A stretch of 64,000 nucleotides of DNA from MGIIa-L3 sp038150305. GTDB taxonomy: Archaea; Thermoplasmatota; Poseidoniia; Poseidoniales; Poseidoniaceae. Every line of letters begins with the position of its first letter. The stretch's first letter is position 1. The position numbers were made by a program, and so were the translations under genes. Below are positions 32,838-40,911 of the stretch, one piece after another. Under the pieces are notes generated by a model. The model did not search any database and was not told the DNA's origin. It saw nothing but the letters and a program-made list of their open reading frames with translations. The DNA is taken from positions 1 through 64,000 of the forward strand of contig JAYOTG010000009.1 in NCBI GenBank assembly GCA_038150305.1, written 5' to 3'.

Positions 32838-33530
32838 TTACGACGGTAGTTCTCGGACCTCGGCGTCCTTGTCCAGCCGCATGACCTCGCCAATAAGGTC
32901 GGCTTTTCGTGCCGTGGGCACCTCGACGACCGCGACCCAAGCCCCGTCGCTCAACCATTCCTCCCGCTTGAGGTCTGAACGCAGCATCTGGTGCGCGCGT
33001 CCGTAGGCGCCGCCGTTGACCTTGAAGGCCAACTTGATTCGCTCAAACGAAAGGGGAAGAAGCGGCTTCAGCACGTTGATGGCGTCCTTGACTTGGGCCT
33101 CAAGGCGCTTGAAGGGATCCACGGAGAAGCGGCTTTCCTCCAACGCAAGTTCCAGACGTGCCCTCGGATGGGGCGACTTCGTGCGCGGGTCCACGGCTTC
33201 GCTGTGAATGTGGTGGAGGATGCGCTGGCGCATCGCTTCGACGCGAGCCTTCCGTTGTGCCGTGGTCAACTGGATGCTGCCACGTTCGAGGATGGTTCGT
33301 GTCGCTTCGGCGACGTCCTCGCTGCCGAAGGTGGACACGAGGTCTTCCACCGCGGGCCGCTCGCCCTGTCGGGCGTCGTGAAAGACGTCTTCGACGGCCA
33401 TGAAATCGTCGAGGTTGACCGACGTGGGGTCTTCTCGAAAAGCCTCGACCATGTCCGGGTCAAGCAGCACCTCGTATCGCTTGCCGCCGTACTCCCAGCG
33501 CGCGACCACCGCGTCGTCGAGGGAGACCAT
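32838..33530 (-). CDS. sbds: Ribosome maturation protein SBDS (Sdo1)
   Basis: A 230-residue SBDS protein, which with EF-2-like GTPases releases aIF6 from new large subunits. The N-terminal FYSH domain has VARWEYGGKRYEVLLDPDM and the AVEDVFHDARQGERP segment. The middle helical domain contains TTAQRKARVEAMRQRILHHI, and the C-terminal ferredoxin-like domain ends the protein. It follows proteasome alpha by 14 bases, the standard archaeal pair, but the usual next genes (rrp4, rrp41) are at 12.8 kb. Confidence 0.95.
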   Translation of the reverse strand: MVSLDDAVVARWEYGGKRYEVLLDPDMVEAFREDPTSVNLDDFMAVEDVFHDARQGERPAVEDLVSTFGSEDVAEATRTILERGSIQLTTAQRKARVEAMRQRILHHIHSEAVDPRTKSPHPRARLELALEESRFSVDPFKRLEAQVKDAINVLKPLLPLSFERIKLAFKVNGGAYGRAHQMLRSDLKREEWLSDGAWVAVVEVPTARKADLIGEVMRLDKDAEVRELPS

Positions 33531-33544
33531 GCACGGTCACCGCT

Positions 33545-34267
33545 TCACTCGTCGATGGGCTTGAGCCGGTCGATCTGCTTGTTGACCGCGGCACGGTCCA
33601 GCACGTTGTAGCCGTCGGCCGTGATGGTCGCGACCTCGACGGCTTCCCGGTTGAGGTTGCTGTCGTTGGCGTGCTGCAAGGCTTCGAGGCCCAGCTTCAT
33701 CGCGGCGTTCAGGGTCAGCCCCTCCTTCCACTTCTGCTCAAAGAATTCAATCACGCTGTTGCGGCCGCTGCCGATCGCACCAGCGTGATAGCTCTGATAG
33801 GCGCCCGAGGGGTCGGTCTCGTAGAGGTGGATGCCTTCGTCGTCAACACCGCCGATGAGCAGGGCGGTGCCGAAGGGGCGGGAGCCGCCGTATTGGGTGA
33901 AGGACTGCTTGAAGTCGCAGATTTTCTTCACCAAGACGTCCACGGGGATCGTGTCCGCGTACGTGATGCGGTTGATTTGGGCTTCCACGCGAGCACGACC
34001 CACGAGTTGGCGGGCGTCGGCCACGAGACCGGAGGTCGCGACACCAACGTGCTCGTCGACCTTGAACACCTTCTCGATGGACTCGGGGATGATCAGGCGT
34101 GAGATGATGCGCTTGTCGCAGACCAGCACCACACCGTCGCGGAACTTCAGTCCAGCCGTGGTGGTGCCGCGCTTGACGGACTCCCGGGCGTACTCGACTT
34201 GGAACAGTCGGCCGTCTGGGCTGAAGGTGGTAATGCCGTGGTCGTAACCTCGTCCGCTGGGTTGCAT
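33545..34267 (-). CDS. psmA: Proteasome alpha subunit
   Basis: A 240-residue alpha subunit of the 20S proteasome, forming the outer rings and gate. The N-terminal gate and signature GYDHGITTFSPDGRLFQVEYA is complete. Also seen are KRGTTTAGLKFRDGVVL and the GGSRPFGTALLIGGVD region. The ATG at 34267 was chosen over an in-frame start at 34366, because family N-termini begin there and a TTGGAGG ribosome binding site sits just upstream, with TTCAACC about 35-40 bases away. The beta subunit is not in the window. Confidence 0.96.
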   Translation of the reverse strand: MQPSGRGYDHGITTFSPDGRLFQVEYARESVKRGTTTAGLKFRDGVVLVCDKRIISRLIIPESIEKVFKVDEHVGVATSGLVADARQLVGRARVEAQINRITYADTIPVDVLVKKICDFKQSFTQYGGSRPFGTALLIGGVDDEGIHLYETDPSGAYQSYHAGAIGSGRNSVIEFFEQKWKEGLTLNAAMKLGLEALQHANDSNLNREAVEVATITADGYNVLDRAAVNKQIDRLKPIDE

Positions 34268-34377
34268 GCTGTTGCCTCCAAGACGGTCGCGCCGCCTACG
34301 GTTGAAGCGCGGGTCCACCCCATTTGAACCCTCTTTCCCAAGGTCAGGCTGATGAAGGCCTTCCACCCCGCAGAAAC

Positions 34378-35022
34378 ATGCGCGTCGCGGTCCTCTCCTC
34401 CGGCGGGAAGGACTCCTCTGCGGCGTGGTGGTGGGCCACGTGCCGGGGGTGGGACGTGTGCGTCATCATCACCCTCGTGGTGGAGGGAGACTCCCCAATG
34501 TTCCAGGTGCCGAACACGCGGCTGACGGAACAGCAAGCGTCCGCCGCCGGCGTGCCGTGGGACCACCGCGTGATTGACGGCACCGAAGGACCTGACTTCG
34601 AGGCCCTCGAAACCATGCTTTCCTCGTACCATCTGGACGGATTCATCAGCGGGGCCCTCCGTTCCGACTACCAGCGCAACAGGCTGGAACGTCTCGGTGA
34701 AGCCTTGGGGCTGCGCACGTGGACGCCCCTTTGGCATCAGCGACCGGAAGACCATCTCCGAGGTTTGGCTGCGCACGGATTTGAGGTCATGATCACCTCG
34801 GTTTCAGCGGAGGGCCTTGACGCGTCTTGGTTGGGGCGGGTGCTGGACGACGACGCCCTCGACGAATTGGAAGCCTTGTCCAAGGTGCACCGCTTCAACG
34901 TCGACGGCGAAGGCGGAGAGTACGAGACCTTGGTGGTGCGGGCACCAATGTTTCCCGAGGGGTTGGACGTGACATGGACCCCCGTGTGGGACGGCCGTCG
35001 AGGGCACCTCGAGATGACGTGA
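34378..35022 (+). CDS. dph6: Diphthine-ammonia ligase Dph6
   Basis: A 214-residue PP-loop ATPase that amidates diphthine on EF-2 to diphthamide, the last step of that modification. The PP-loop SGGKDSSAA is at residues 7-15. Other family segments are GFISGALRSDYQRNRLE, TPLWHQRPEDHL and the C-terminal GEYETLVVRAPMF. The ATG at 34378 places the PP-loop near the N-terminus as in homologues, with TGATGAAGG 28 bases upstream. The target EF-2 is encoded at 22 kb. The stop codon abuts the stop of the convergent purB gene. Confidence 0.92.
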   Translation: MRVAVLSSGGKDSSAAWWWATCRGWDVCVIITLVVEGDSPMFQVPNTRLTEQQASAAGVPWDHRVIDGTEGPDFEALETMLSSYHLDGFISGALRSDYQRNRLERLGEALGLRTWTPLWHQRPEDHLRGLAAHGFEVMITSVSAEGLDASWLGRVLDDDALDELEALSKVHRFNVDGEGGEYETLVVRAPMFPEGLDVTWTPVWDGRRGHLEMT

Positions 35023-36372
35023 TCACGCGATGGCTTGGCGCGCCAGTGCGACGGCTTCGTCGACGAGTTCACCTGAGACGCCGATGTGGTTGGCGGGATT
35101 GAACATCGCTTCGAGGTCCTCGACGCTGAACACCGCGGTGATCTCGGGCGTCCGCATGCAGATGTCCATCAGGTGTTCGCCGGTTTCGACCGCGGTGAAG
35201 GAGGCGGTACGCAGGATCTCGTGAGCTTCATCACGGCCGATGCCGTGCGCGGTCAATTCGATCATCACCTTCTCGGCCATGACTAAACCGCGCTGATCCT
35301 CGATGTTCTTCAGGCAACGCGCAGCGTCAACCCACATCCCTCGCAGGACCTTGGCGGTCTTGGCCAGCACGTCCTCGCACAAGGCCGAGGCGTGCGAGAG
35401 CGTGAAGCGCTCCGCGCTGGAGTTGGCCAGGTCGCGCTCGTGCCAGAGGATGGCGTTCTCGTGGCTCGGTGCGATGAACGAGCGCACAATGCGCGCAAGC
35501 CCGCTGGCGTTTTCGCTGGTGATGGGGTTCTTCTTGTGGGCCATCGTCGAGGAACCCACCTGCTTCTTGACGTCAAAGCCCTCACCTGCTTCAGCGATTT
35601 CAGAGCGTTGCAGGTTTCGGATTTCGGTCAAGACCTTCTGACAGGTCGTCGCCGTGTTGCCCATCCAGTGGACGTACTCGATGTACCGGTCACGGCCAAC
35701 GACTTGGGTCGTGGCGAGGGGAACGCCCAGGCCAAGGTGCTCCAAGATCAAGCGTTGGAGTTCACGGGCACCCTCGCCTTGCGCAGCGCCCGTGCCCACG
35801 GCACCGAGGAATTTCCCAACGGCGATGCGTGGGCTGGCTTCGTCGAGTCGGACGAGGTGCCGGCGGAGTTCGTCCAGCCACACGGCGGCTTTCAGTCCGA
35901 AGGTGATGGGAACGGCGGCTTGACCGTGCGTTCGGCCGAGCATCACGGTGTCGCGTTCGCGTTCGGCGACGTCCGCGCACACCGCGATGAGGTCGCACAG
36001 CGCCTTTCGCAGGAGGACGATGCTGTCGCGAAGCTGCAGCCCGACGGCGGTGTCAACGATGTCGTTGGAGGTCGCACCCAAGTGCACGCACCAGCCTGCG
36101 TCGCCCGCGGCTTCGGCCATGGCCTTGGTCAGGGCCATGATGTCGTGCCGCGTCTCAGCCTCGATTTCGCTGACCCTTTGCTTGGTGACCACGTCCGGCA
36201 CCGCGATCTTCTCGATGACGGCATAGTCCTCAGCCGTGACACGGCCCATCTGGTGGTGAGCCCAGACCAAGGCGCGCTCAACTTCGAGTTGGCGCTCATG
36301 GCGGCCGTCTTCGGACCAAATCTGCTTGAAGTCTTGGCAGCCGTAGCGGTAATCCAACGGACAGAAGGCCAT
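35023..36372 (-). CDS. purB: Adenylosuccinate lyase
   Basis: A 449-residue enzyme of the fumarase/aspartase superfamily that cleaves SAICAR and adenylosuccinate in purine synthesis. It has HLGATSNDIVDTA, the catalytic-His region RTHGQAAVPITFG, and the signature loop GSSTMAHKKNP, a variant of the usual SSxMPxKxNP. The C-terminal helices are complete. The frame is open upstream, but ATG 36372 (MAFCPLDYRYG) fits family N-termini and has GGTTGATGG about 30 bases upstream. Confidence 0.94.
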   Translation of the reverse strand: MAFCPLDYRYGCQDFKQIWSEDGRHERQLEVERALVWAHHQMGRVTAEDYAVIEKIAVPDVVTKQRVSEIEAETRHDIMALTKAMAEAAGDAGWCVHLGATSNDIVDTAVGLQLRDSIVLLRKALCDLIAVCADVAERERDTVMLGRTHGQAAVPITFGLKAAVWLDELRRHLVRLDEASPRIAVGKFLGAVGTGAAQGEGARELQRLILEHLGLGVPLATTQVVGRDRYIEYVHWMGNTATTCQKVLTEIRNLQRSEIAEAGEGFDVKKQVGSSTMAHKKNPITSENASGLARIVRSFIAPSHENAILWHERDLANSSAERFTLSHASALCEDVLAKTAKVLRGMWVDAARCLKNIEDQRGLVMAEKVMIELTAHGIGRDEAHEILRTASFTAVETGEHLMDICMRTPEITAVFSVEDLEAMFNPANHIGVSGELVDEAVALARQAIA

Positions 36373-36418
36373 GACGTTCGGCGTTGTGGCCGCCCCATCA
36401 ACCTTCGCAGCCGGACGT

Positions 36419-36859
36419 TCACGAGGAACGTGCCGCTTCCGTGGAGGAACGCGCTTCACGCATGGCCATGCGGACCATCAGGAGGGCGCAAAAGGAGGCG
36501 ACCAGGAAGCCGCCGCCCACGAAGGGAGAGACGTTGCTCCACAGGATGGCCAAGCCGAGGAGGGAGGCATAGGCGATGATTTGGCACACGGTGGACAAGC
36601 GCTCCAGCGTGCGCCGTTCGGCCGGAGCCAGATTCTGCGCGAAGGAGTCCGCGTAGGTGTGGATCATGAAGTACACCGCCTGAAACGGCAACGTCACCGC
36701 GATGAGTGTCAAGGCAAATTCCCGCGTCACGCTCGGGTTCATCTCCTGCTGAAGCCCATGCACCAGCATCACGGCCGTGTTGGACCCCAAGAGGGCGGCC
36801 ATGATGGTCCAGCGTCGGTCGGTAAAGGCCATCGTCGCAGGAGGATGGCTCTGTTCCAT
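36419..36859 (-). CDS. Small four-helix membrane protein
   Basis: A 146-residue protein with hydrophobic segments at about residues 18-36, 47-66, 92-107 and 110-130, and a basic, Ser-rich C-terminus (REARSSTEAARSS). No family is recognised. It lies 46 bases upstream of purB on the same strand. GGGCTATTC about 27 bases upstream supports ATG 36859; ATG 36832 is an alternative. Confidence 0.6.
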   Translation of the reverse strand: MEQSHPPATMAFTDRRWTIMAALLGSNTAVMLVHGLQQEMNPSVTREFALTLIAVTLPFQAVYFMIHTYADSFAQNLAPAERRTLERLSTVCQIIAYASLLGLAILWSNVSPFVGGGFLVASFCALLMVRMAMREARSSTEAARSS

Positions 36860-36897
36860 GACACAACTTGGGTCGAGAGGAGAATAGCCCTTGCGCT

Positions 36898-37113
36898 TCA
36901 GGACGAGCGAATCAGCAGAAGTCCGAGGGAGGTGATGGCGGCCACGATGAAGAGCAACACCATCATGCCCACGGGCCCGTACTGGTTCTTGTCGTTGACC
37001 GCAGTGCCGATGAGGCCGTGCGTTTTGATGGCCTCACCGAAGGAGCCGACTTCCGTGAATTCCGGAGCGGGGCGACGGGGGATGCGTTCTGCCTTCTTCG
37101 TCGCCTCGGCCAT
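36898..37113 (-). CDS. Small tail-anchored membrane protein
   Basis: A 71-residue protein: a charged cytoplasmic part followed by one C-terminal membrane helix (VGMMVLLFIVAAITSLGLLL) and a short basic end. The shape is that of a tail-anchored protein or a Sec-accessory peptide such as Sbh/Secbeta-like proteins, though no Secbeta signature is present. Get3, which handles tail-anchored proteins, is encoded at 59 kb. The start ATG 37113 has TCATGATG exactly 28 bases upstream; the open frame further upstream is not used. Confidence 0.6.
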   Translation of the reverse strand: MAEATKKAERIPRRPAPEFTEVGSFGEAIKTHGLIGTAVNDKNQYGPVGMMVLLFIVAAITSLGLLLIRSS

Positions 37114-37190
37114 GCTTTGGTCTACCGCTGCCACATCATGAGCGTTCCGACACCGGAAGCGTCTTTCTCCTTCGTCAATCAACGCTGCGC

Positions 37191-37772
37191 ATGGCAGCAT
37201 GGCGCCCCGCGTTCCAGGCGACGAAGGTTCACCTCGCGGGTGCCGCAGGGGCAGGGGCCACGAGCCTGGCGTTGCACATGGCCAAGCAGGTGCTTGAGGA
37301 CGGGGAGCGGGTGCTCTGGGCGGCGCCAGAGATGCCCGACCCCACGCGCTTTTCCCAAGTGCTCGGTGGGCTTCCGCCCACGGTGGCCACACGCTTTCAC
37401 GCGATGAATTTGGTCGGGAGGATGGATTTGGTGACGAAATCGCTCCACCAAGCCGCAACGTCGCTGCCGGGTGTGGGCTTGGTGGTCATGGACGACTGGG
37501 CTCCCGCGACCGGCCGAATTCCGAAGGCCTCCTTTGACGCCCTGAGGGGACTCGCGTCGGGTCTGGGCGAGATCACGTTGCTCGCGACCACGAAACTTGG
37601 GACCGACATGGACGCTGAGGACGGGTTTCGGGTACGCTCCGAGGATCAGCTCATCGAGGCAGGATTTGCCTCGTGGCGGTTGACTCTGGAGCCAAACGGG
37701 GTTCGCTTGTTGGCGGGCCCGCACGAGACGCAGCGCGTGCGCGTCGTGGACGAAGGCTTGGATTTCGCCTAA
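37191..37772 (+). CDS. RecA/RadB-like protein with a broken P-loop
   Basis: A 193-residue protein with RecA-superfamily shape. The N-terminal strand and loop read HLAGAAGAGATSLALHMAKQ (residues 14-33). A P-loop would have Lys at residue 23, but the codon is GCC (Ala). A Walker B-like strand is GVGLVVMDDWAP. Size and layout recall RadB and KaiC-like single-domain ATPases. Loss of the lysine predicts weak or absent ATP hydrolysis, so it may be a regulatory paralogue. It overlaps the convergent small membrane gene by 4 bases. Confidence 0.65.
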   Translation: MAAWRPAFQATKVHLAGAAGAGATSLALHMAKQVLEDGERVLWAAPEMPDPTRFSQVLGGLPPTVATRFHAMNLVGRMDLVTKSLHQAATSLPGVGLVVMDDWAPATGRIPKASFDALRGLASGLGEITLLATTKLGTDMDAEDGFRVRSEDQLIEAGFASWRLTLEPNGVRLLAGPHETQRVRVVDEGLDFA

Positions 37773-38011
37773 TCCTCGTCTTCGTTGAGCAAATCGCCCA
37801 TCATTTCGAGGTCCTCTTCTGTGGGCTCATCGAAGGCTTCCGGTCGTCGAGCGCCGCCTTCCAAGGGGTCCTCACCGGCCACCTTCGGGCCGGTCTTGGC
37901 CAGTGCAGCGGCTCGGTTCTGGCGGGCCTTCCACACCACAAAGGCGAGCAGTCCAAGGAACACAAGTCCCGCAAGCACGGTCACGACGTCAACGCCGGTT
38001 TCTTCGGTCAT
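37769..38011 (-). CDS. Single-pass small membrane protein with acidic tail
   Basis: An 80-residue protein with one membrane helix at about residues 9-27 (VVTVLAGLVFLGLLAFVVW), then Arg/Lys-rich flanks and a strongly acidic cytoplasmic tail (EEDLEMMGDLLNEDED). No homologue is recognised. GGAGG precedes the ATG. Its 3' end overlaps the RecA-like gene by 4 bases. Confidence 0.6.
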   Translation of the reverse strand: MTEETGVDVVTVLAGLVFLGLLAFVVWKARQNRAAALAKTGPKVAGEDPLEGGARRPEAFDEPTEEDLEMMGDLLNEDED

Positions 38012-38077
38012 GTGAGGAGGTGTGCATGGTCTGTTAGGAAGATGCCGGTGAATTGGAATCAGCGCACGACCGTTTGG

Positions 38078-39265
38078 TCACCTCACGCCGAGCTCAGGGG
38101 CAAGATGGCGCCGTCGATCCAGCGGAGGTTGCACCCATCCGCTCGGCGTCACCGGCGTACCGATCCAGCGGTCCGGCTCACGGTGTGGGCAGGAGGGGCA
38201 ACGCAGCCCTTGGTGTCGGCCAGCGGATTTCATGCGAATGCCGCAGGTTGGGCACAGCGGGCGCGATGTGTCTCGAAGAGGTCCGGCGACGTGATTCAAC
38301 GCTTCGAGGTGGAGCCCCTCGCGGCCTTCCTCATCGCTGACCAGGCCAAGGCCCTGCACCACGTCACCGGTGACCAGTTGCGCGGCAAGGTGGCGCAGTT
38401 CATCAGACGGCGCGAAGGCGAGCCAGGTGCCCTCAGAGGTGTCGAGGGCCACATGGCCTCCACGCAAGATGTGGACCTTGTCCACGGTCGCTTCGAGGGC
38501 AGGCGGCAAGTGATCCCCGCTTCCCTGGTTGGTTTGGAAAATGCGCATGCCGGCCACGTCTTCCGTCCCTTTCGCCTCGACAAGATCCCGGACGCCCTGC
38601 TCAACGGCGCTTCGATTCGTGCCTCGCAGGCCGAACAGCACGGGCGACGTACCGCGTGGTGCCAGCAGACTGCGTCCTTTTCGAGGGTCTCGGCACGCGA
38701 CCAAACCAGGGTCATGGTCGAGACGTTCCATGACTCCCTCGTCCAATTGGCGCGCTCGGTCGTGACGCTGCCGCCATGCAATGCCTTCCCAGGTTGACAC
38801 GCTCAGAGGCCAGGCAACGGCCGCCGTGGCGCCGATGATACCCTGTCCTCCTGCCGACCACGTTGCTTCAGGTGCAGCGTCAACGGCCACTTCTTCGGCA
38901 ACTGCCATTCTATAGAATGAAGGAGGGGGCTTTGATTCAAACCACACCAGGCCAGGATCGCTTGGGACCTGCGTTCGCGCAGCATGCGTGGACGGCGTCC
39001 ACAACCCCGCCAAGGTGGCAAGATGCGCCTCCCAATACTGCTCGAGCCAGAGGTGCCACGTCGTGGCGTCAAGTCGCACGTCAAGTTCAACGGCCAAGGC
39101 CGCGTTTCCACGGGTTCTGGCTTTTGCCATGGGATACAAACGGACGAGGCACGGGTCCCCAACGACGGAGACCTCCGGGGGCAAGGACGAGAGCAGCTGG
39201 TGCATCGTCCACGTGGTGCATCCTCCTCCGAGGTGGTCAGTGTCGTCCAGGCCAAGCCAACCCAC
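38078..39265 (-). CDS. tiaS: tRNA(Ile2) 2-agmatinylcytidine synthetase TiaS
   Basis: A 395-residue enzyme that attaches agmatine to C34 of the isoleucine tRNA that reads AUA. The N-terminus LGLDDTDHLGGGCTT is the family signature. The central part has GNAALAVELDVRLD and later FQTNQGSGDHL. The OB-fold region and a C-terminal zinc ribbon (CPTCG and CPSC) that grips the tRNA are present. The start codon directly abuts the stop of the upstream HAD phosphatase gene, implying one transcript. Confidence 0.94.
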   Translation of the reverse strand: MGWLGLDDTDHLGGGCTTWTMHQLLSSLPPEVSVVGDPCLVRLYPMAKARTRGNAALAVELDVRLDATTWHLWLEQYWEAHLATLAGLWTPSTHAARTQVPSDPGLVWFESKPPPSFYRMAVAEEVAVDAAPEATWSAGGQGIIGATAAVAWPLSVSTWEGIAWRQRHDRARQLDEGVMERLDHDPGLVACRDPRKGRSLLAPRGTSPVLFGLRGTNRSAVEQGVRDLVEAKGTEDVAGMRIFQTNQGSGDHLPPALEATVDKVHILRGGHVALDTSEGTWLAFAPSDELRHLAAQLVTGDVVQGLGLVSDEEGREGLHLEALNHVAGPLRDTSRPLCPTCGIRMKSAGRHQGLRCPSCPHREPDRWIGTPVTPSGWVQPPLDRRRHLAPELGVR

Positions 39266-39877
39266 TCACCTCACCTTGTCCCCGGGGTCGTCACGATCCA
39301 ACAAACGCGCGAGCAACGGTTCCAGCCCAAGGTCCCGCATGGCTCGGAAGGTGCGTGCTCCGAAGCCCAATCCTGCTCTGACGTCGCTTCCGCGATCGCC
39401 GACCATGACGTCTGCATCGTCCGCTGAGGCCTCAGCGTTCTCCAGGCGTTGCCGAAGCACGCCGAAGCCGTGTTCTGAGCGGAGCAGGGATGCGCCAAGG
39501 CTCAGCATGCCGGTCTTCGGCTTGCGGCATCCGCACCCAGCCCAAGGCACGTGCGGGCAGGCCAGAATGAGGTCGGGTTGCGCCCCTGCGGCGGCAAGCA
39601 TTGCATCGAACCGGTCATGGATCTGGTGCAACCGTTCGTCGTCCCACACCCCTCGGCCGACCGCGGACTGGTTGGTGACCACGCACAGGAGGAAGCCTTC
39701 GTCCCTGAGCATCCGCATCGCTCGTTCAGTCCCTTGAAGGAGCTCCAATTCGTGTGGGTGGTTCACGTACCCATCGAGGCTCTTGTTCAGCACGCCATCG
39801 CGGTCGAGAAAGGCGATTGGAGCTTGTTCGCGCCCACCAGCAAACGGGCGCAGCGCGTGCGCAATGGGCCCGTCCAT
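39266..39877 (-). CDS. HAD phosphatase, GmhB/HisB-N-like
   Basis: A 203-residue HAD-superfamily phosphatase. Motif I is FLDRDGVLN, motif II is in VVTNQSAVGRG, motif III includes CRKPKTGML, and motif IV is MVGDRGSDVRAG. The zinc-binding loop CPHVPWAGCGC is the mark of the D-glycero-manno-heptose 1,7-bisphosphate phosphatase (GmhB) group. In an archaeon it may serve sugar-nucleotide supply for surface glycans; the substrate is inferred. TCAAGGG is 28 bases upstream of ATG 39877. Confidence 0.88.
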   Translation of the reverse strand: MDGPIAHALRPFAGGREQAPIAFLDRDGVLNKSLDGYVNHPHELELLQGTERAMRMLRDEGFLLCVVTNQSAVGRGVWDDERLHQIHDRFDAMLAAAGAQPDLILACPHVPWAGCGCRKPKTGMLSLGASLLRSEHGFGVLRQRLENAEASADDADVMVGDRGSDVRAGLGFGARTFRAMRDLGLEPLLARLLDRDDPGDKVR

Positions 39878-39945
39878 GCTTGACCTTCTCCACACCGGCC
39901 CTTGAGGTTGGCCACTGCCCCTCACCGAAGGGGTTCAACGAGGAG

Positions 39946-39954
39946 GGTTGAAGA
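39946..39954 (+). promoter_or_regulatory. TATA-like element for the archaeosortase
   Basis: GGTTGAAGA, with the first T 30 bases before ATG 39978. The TTG is an in-frame start candidate, but matching elements elsewhere argue that it is promoter. Confidence 0.45.
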
Positions 39955-39977
39955 CGGACGCGAACGGGGTTCAGGTC

Positions 39978-40892
39978 ATGGCGGGCGCCTCGGTGGAATC
40001 CATCGGCCTGCTCGCCATGGGCATGGTTCTCCTTGGGGTTTCCTTGTCGAAACGGAGCAACCTCTACCGCGTCAGCCTCCTTGCATGGCCGCTGGTTGGT
40101 CTCGGTTTTTTCCTGATGGCCGACGGCTACTGGCAGGAACGCGACCCCGTGCTGACCGTCATGCTGAGTGCAGCCCTCCCGGCCTCGATCGGCCTTGCGT
40201 GGTGGGAATGGAAGGTGGAGGATGCGCGTGATGCGTCGGCACTTCGCTGGTTGAAAGGCGCGGTGGCGCTCGCAGGCTTGCCTTACCTGGCCACCTACCA
40301 CGTGCCCTGGCTCAGTCGGCTGGCCATTGTCGCGGTCGCTTCGCAATCCGCCCTGATGCTGCGCTTCACCGGAGCGGGTGACGTGCATGTCGGAGAAACC
40401 TACGTCAGCACACCCGAGGGGCAGGTGTTGTGGCAAGAGTGGGAGGGCAACGTCTGGTTTTGGAGCCAGCCCTTCGGTGAATATCCCATCCAAACGGATC
40501 TCATCTGGGCGGACGGTTCCTCTGTGGGCGTCAACATCGTTCTGGCCTGCACCGCGCTCCAGTCGATGATCGTCTTTGTCGGCGCCATCGCCGTGCTGGA
40601 CATGCCGTGGAAGCGCCGCGTGCGCGCGCTCCTGCTGACACTGCCGCTAATTCACGTGCTCAACATTTTCCGCAACGCAGGCATCGTCTGGCTGCACGCC
40701 ATCCATGGTTCAGTCGACGTTTTCGGCCTCCGCATGTTTGAATTCGCACACACCTATGCCGCTCGCGTCGTCGCGCTGTTGGCCATGTATGGACTGGCCC
40801 TCGTGATGTTCCGACTGCTACCTGAGCTTCACGCACACGTGTTGCGGTTGATGCGGCCCATTCAACTCGCGTTGAAACCGAAGTCGTCCTGA
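39978..40892 (+). CDS. Archaeosortase/exosortase-family protein
   Basis: A 304-residue membrane protein with about eight hydrophobic helices. The transpeptidase-like residues of the family are recognisable: Cys191 in VLACTALQSM, Arg222 in NIFRNAGIVW, and His248/Arg253 in FAHTYAARVV. Archaeosortases cut C-terminal sorting signals of surface proteins and transfer them to membrane lipid. A poorly hydrophobic loop (about residues 125-170) lies outside the membrane before the catalytic half. No PGF-CTERM protein is in this window. ATG 39978 chosen by promoter spacing. Confidence 0.85.
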   Translation: MAGASVESIGLLAMGMVLLGVSLSKRSNLYRVSLLAWPLVGLGFFLMADGYWQERDPVLTVMLSAALPASIGLAWWEWKVEDARDASALRWLKGAVALAGLPYLATYHVPWLSRLAIVAVASQSALMLRFTGAGDVHVGETYVSTPEGQVLWQEWEGNVWFWSQPFGEYPIQTDLIWADGSSVGVNIVLACTALQSMIVFVGAIAVLDMPWKRRVRALLLTLPLIHVLNIFRNAGIVWLHAIHGSVDVFGLRMFEFAHTYAARVVALLAMYGLALVMFRLLPELHAHVLRLMRPIQLALKPKSS

Positions 40893-40911
40893 CGTCGCAC
40901 GCGGCGTGCGC

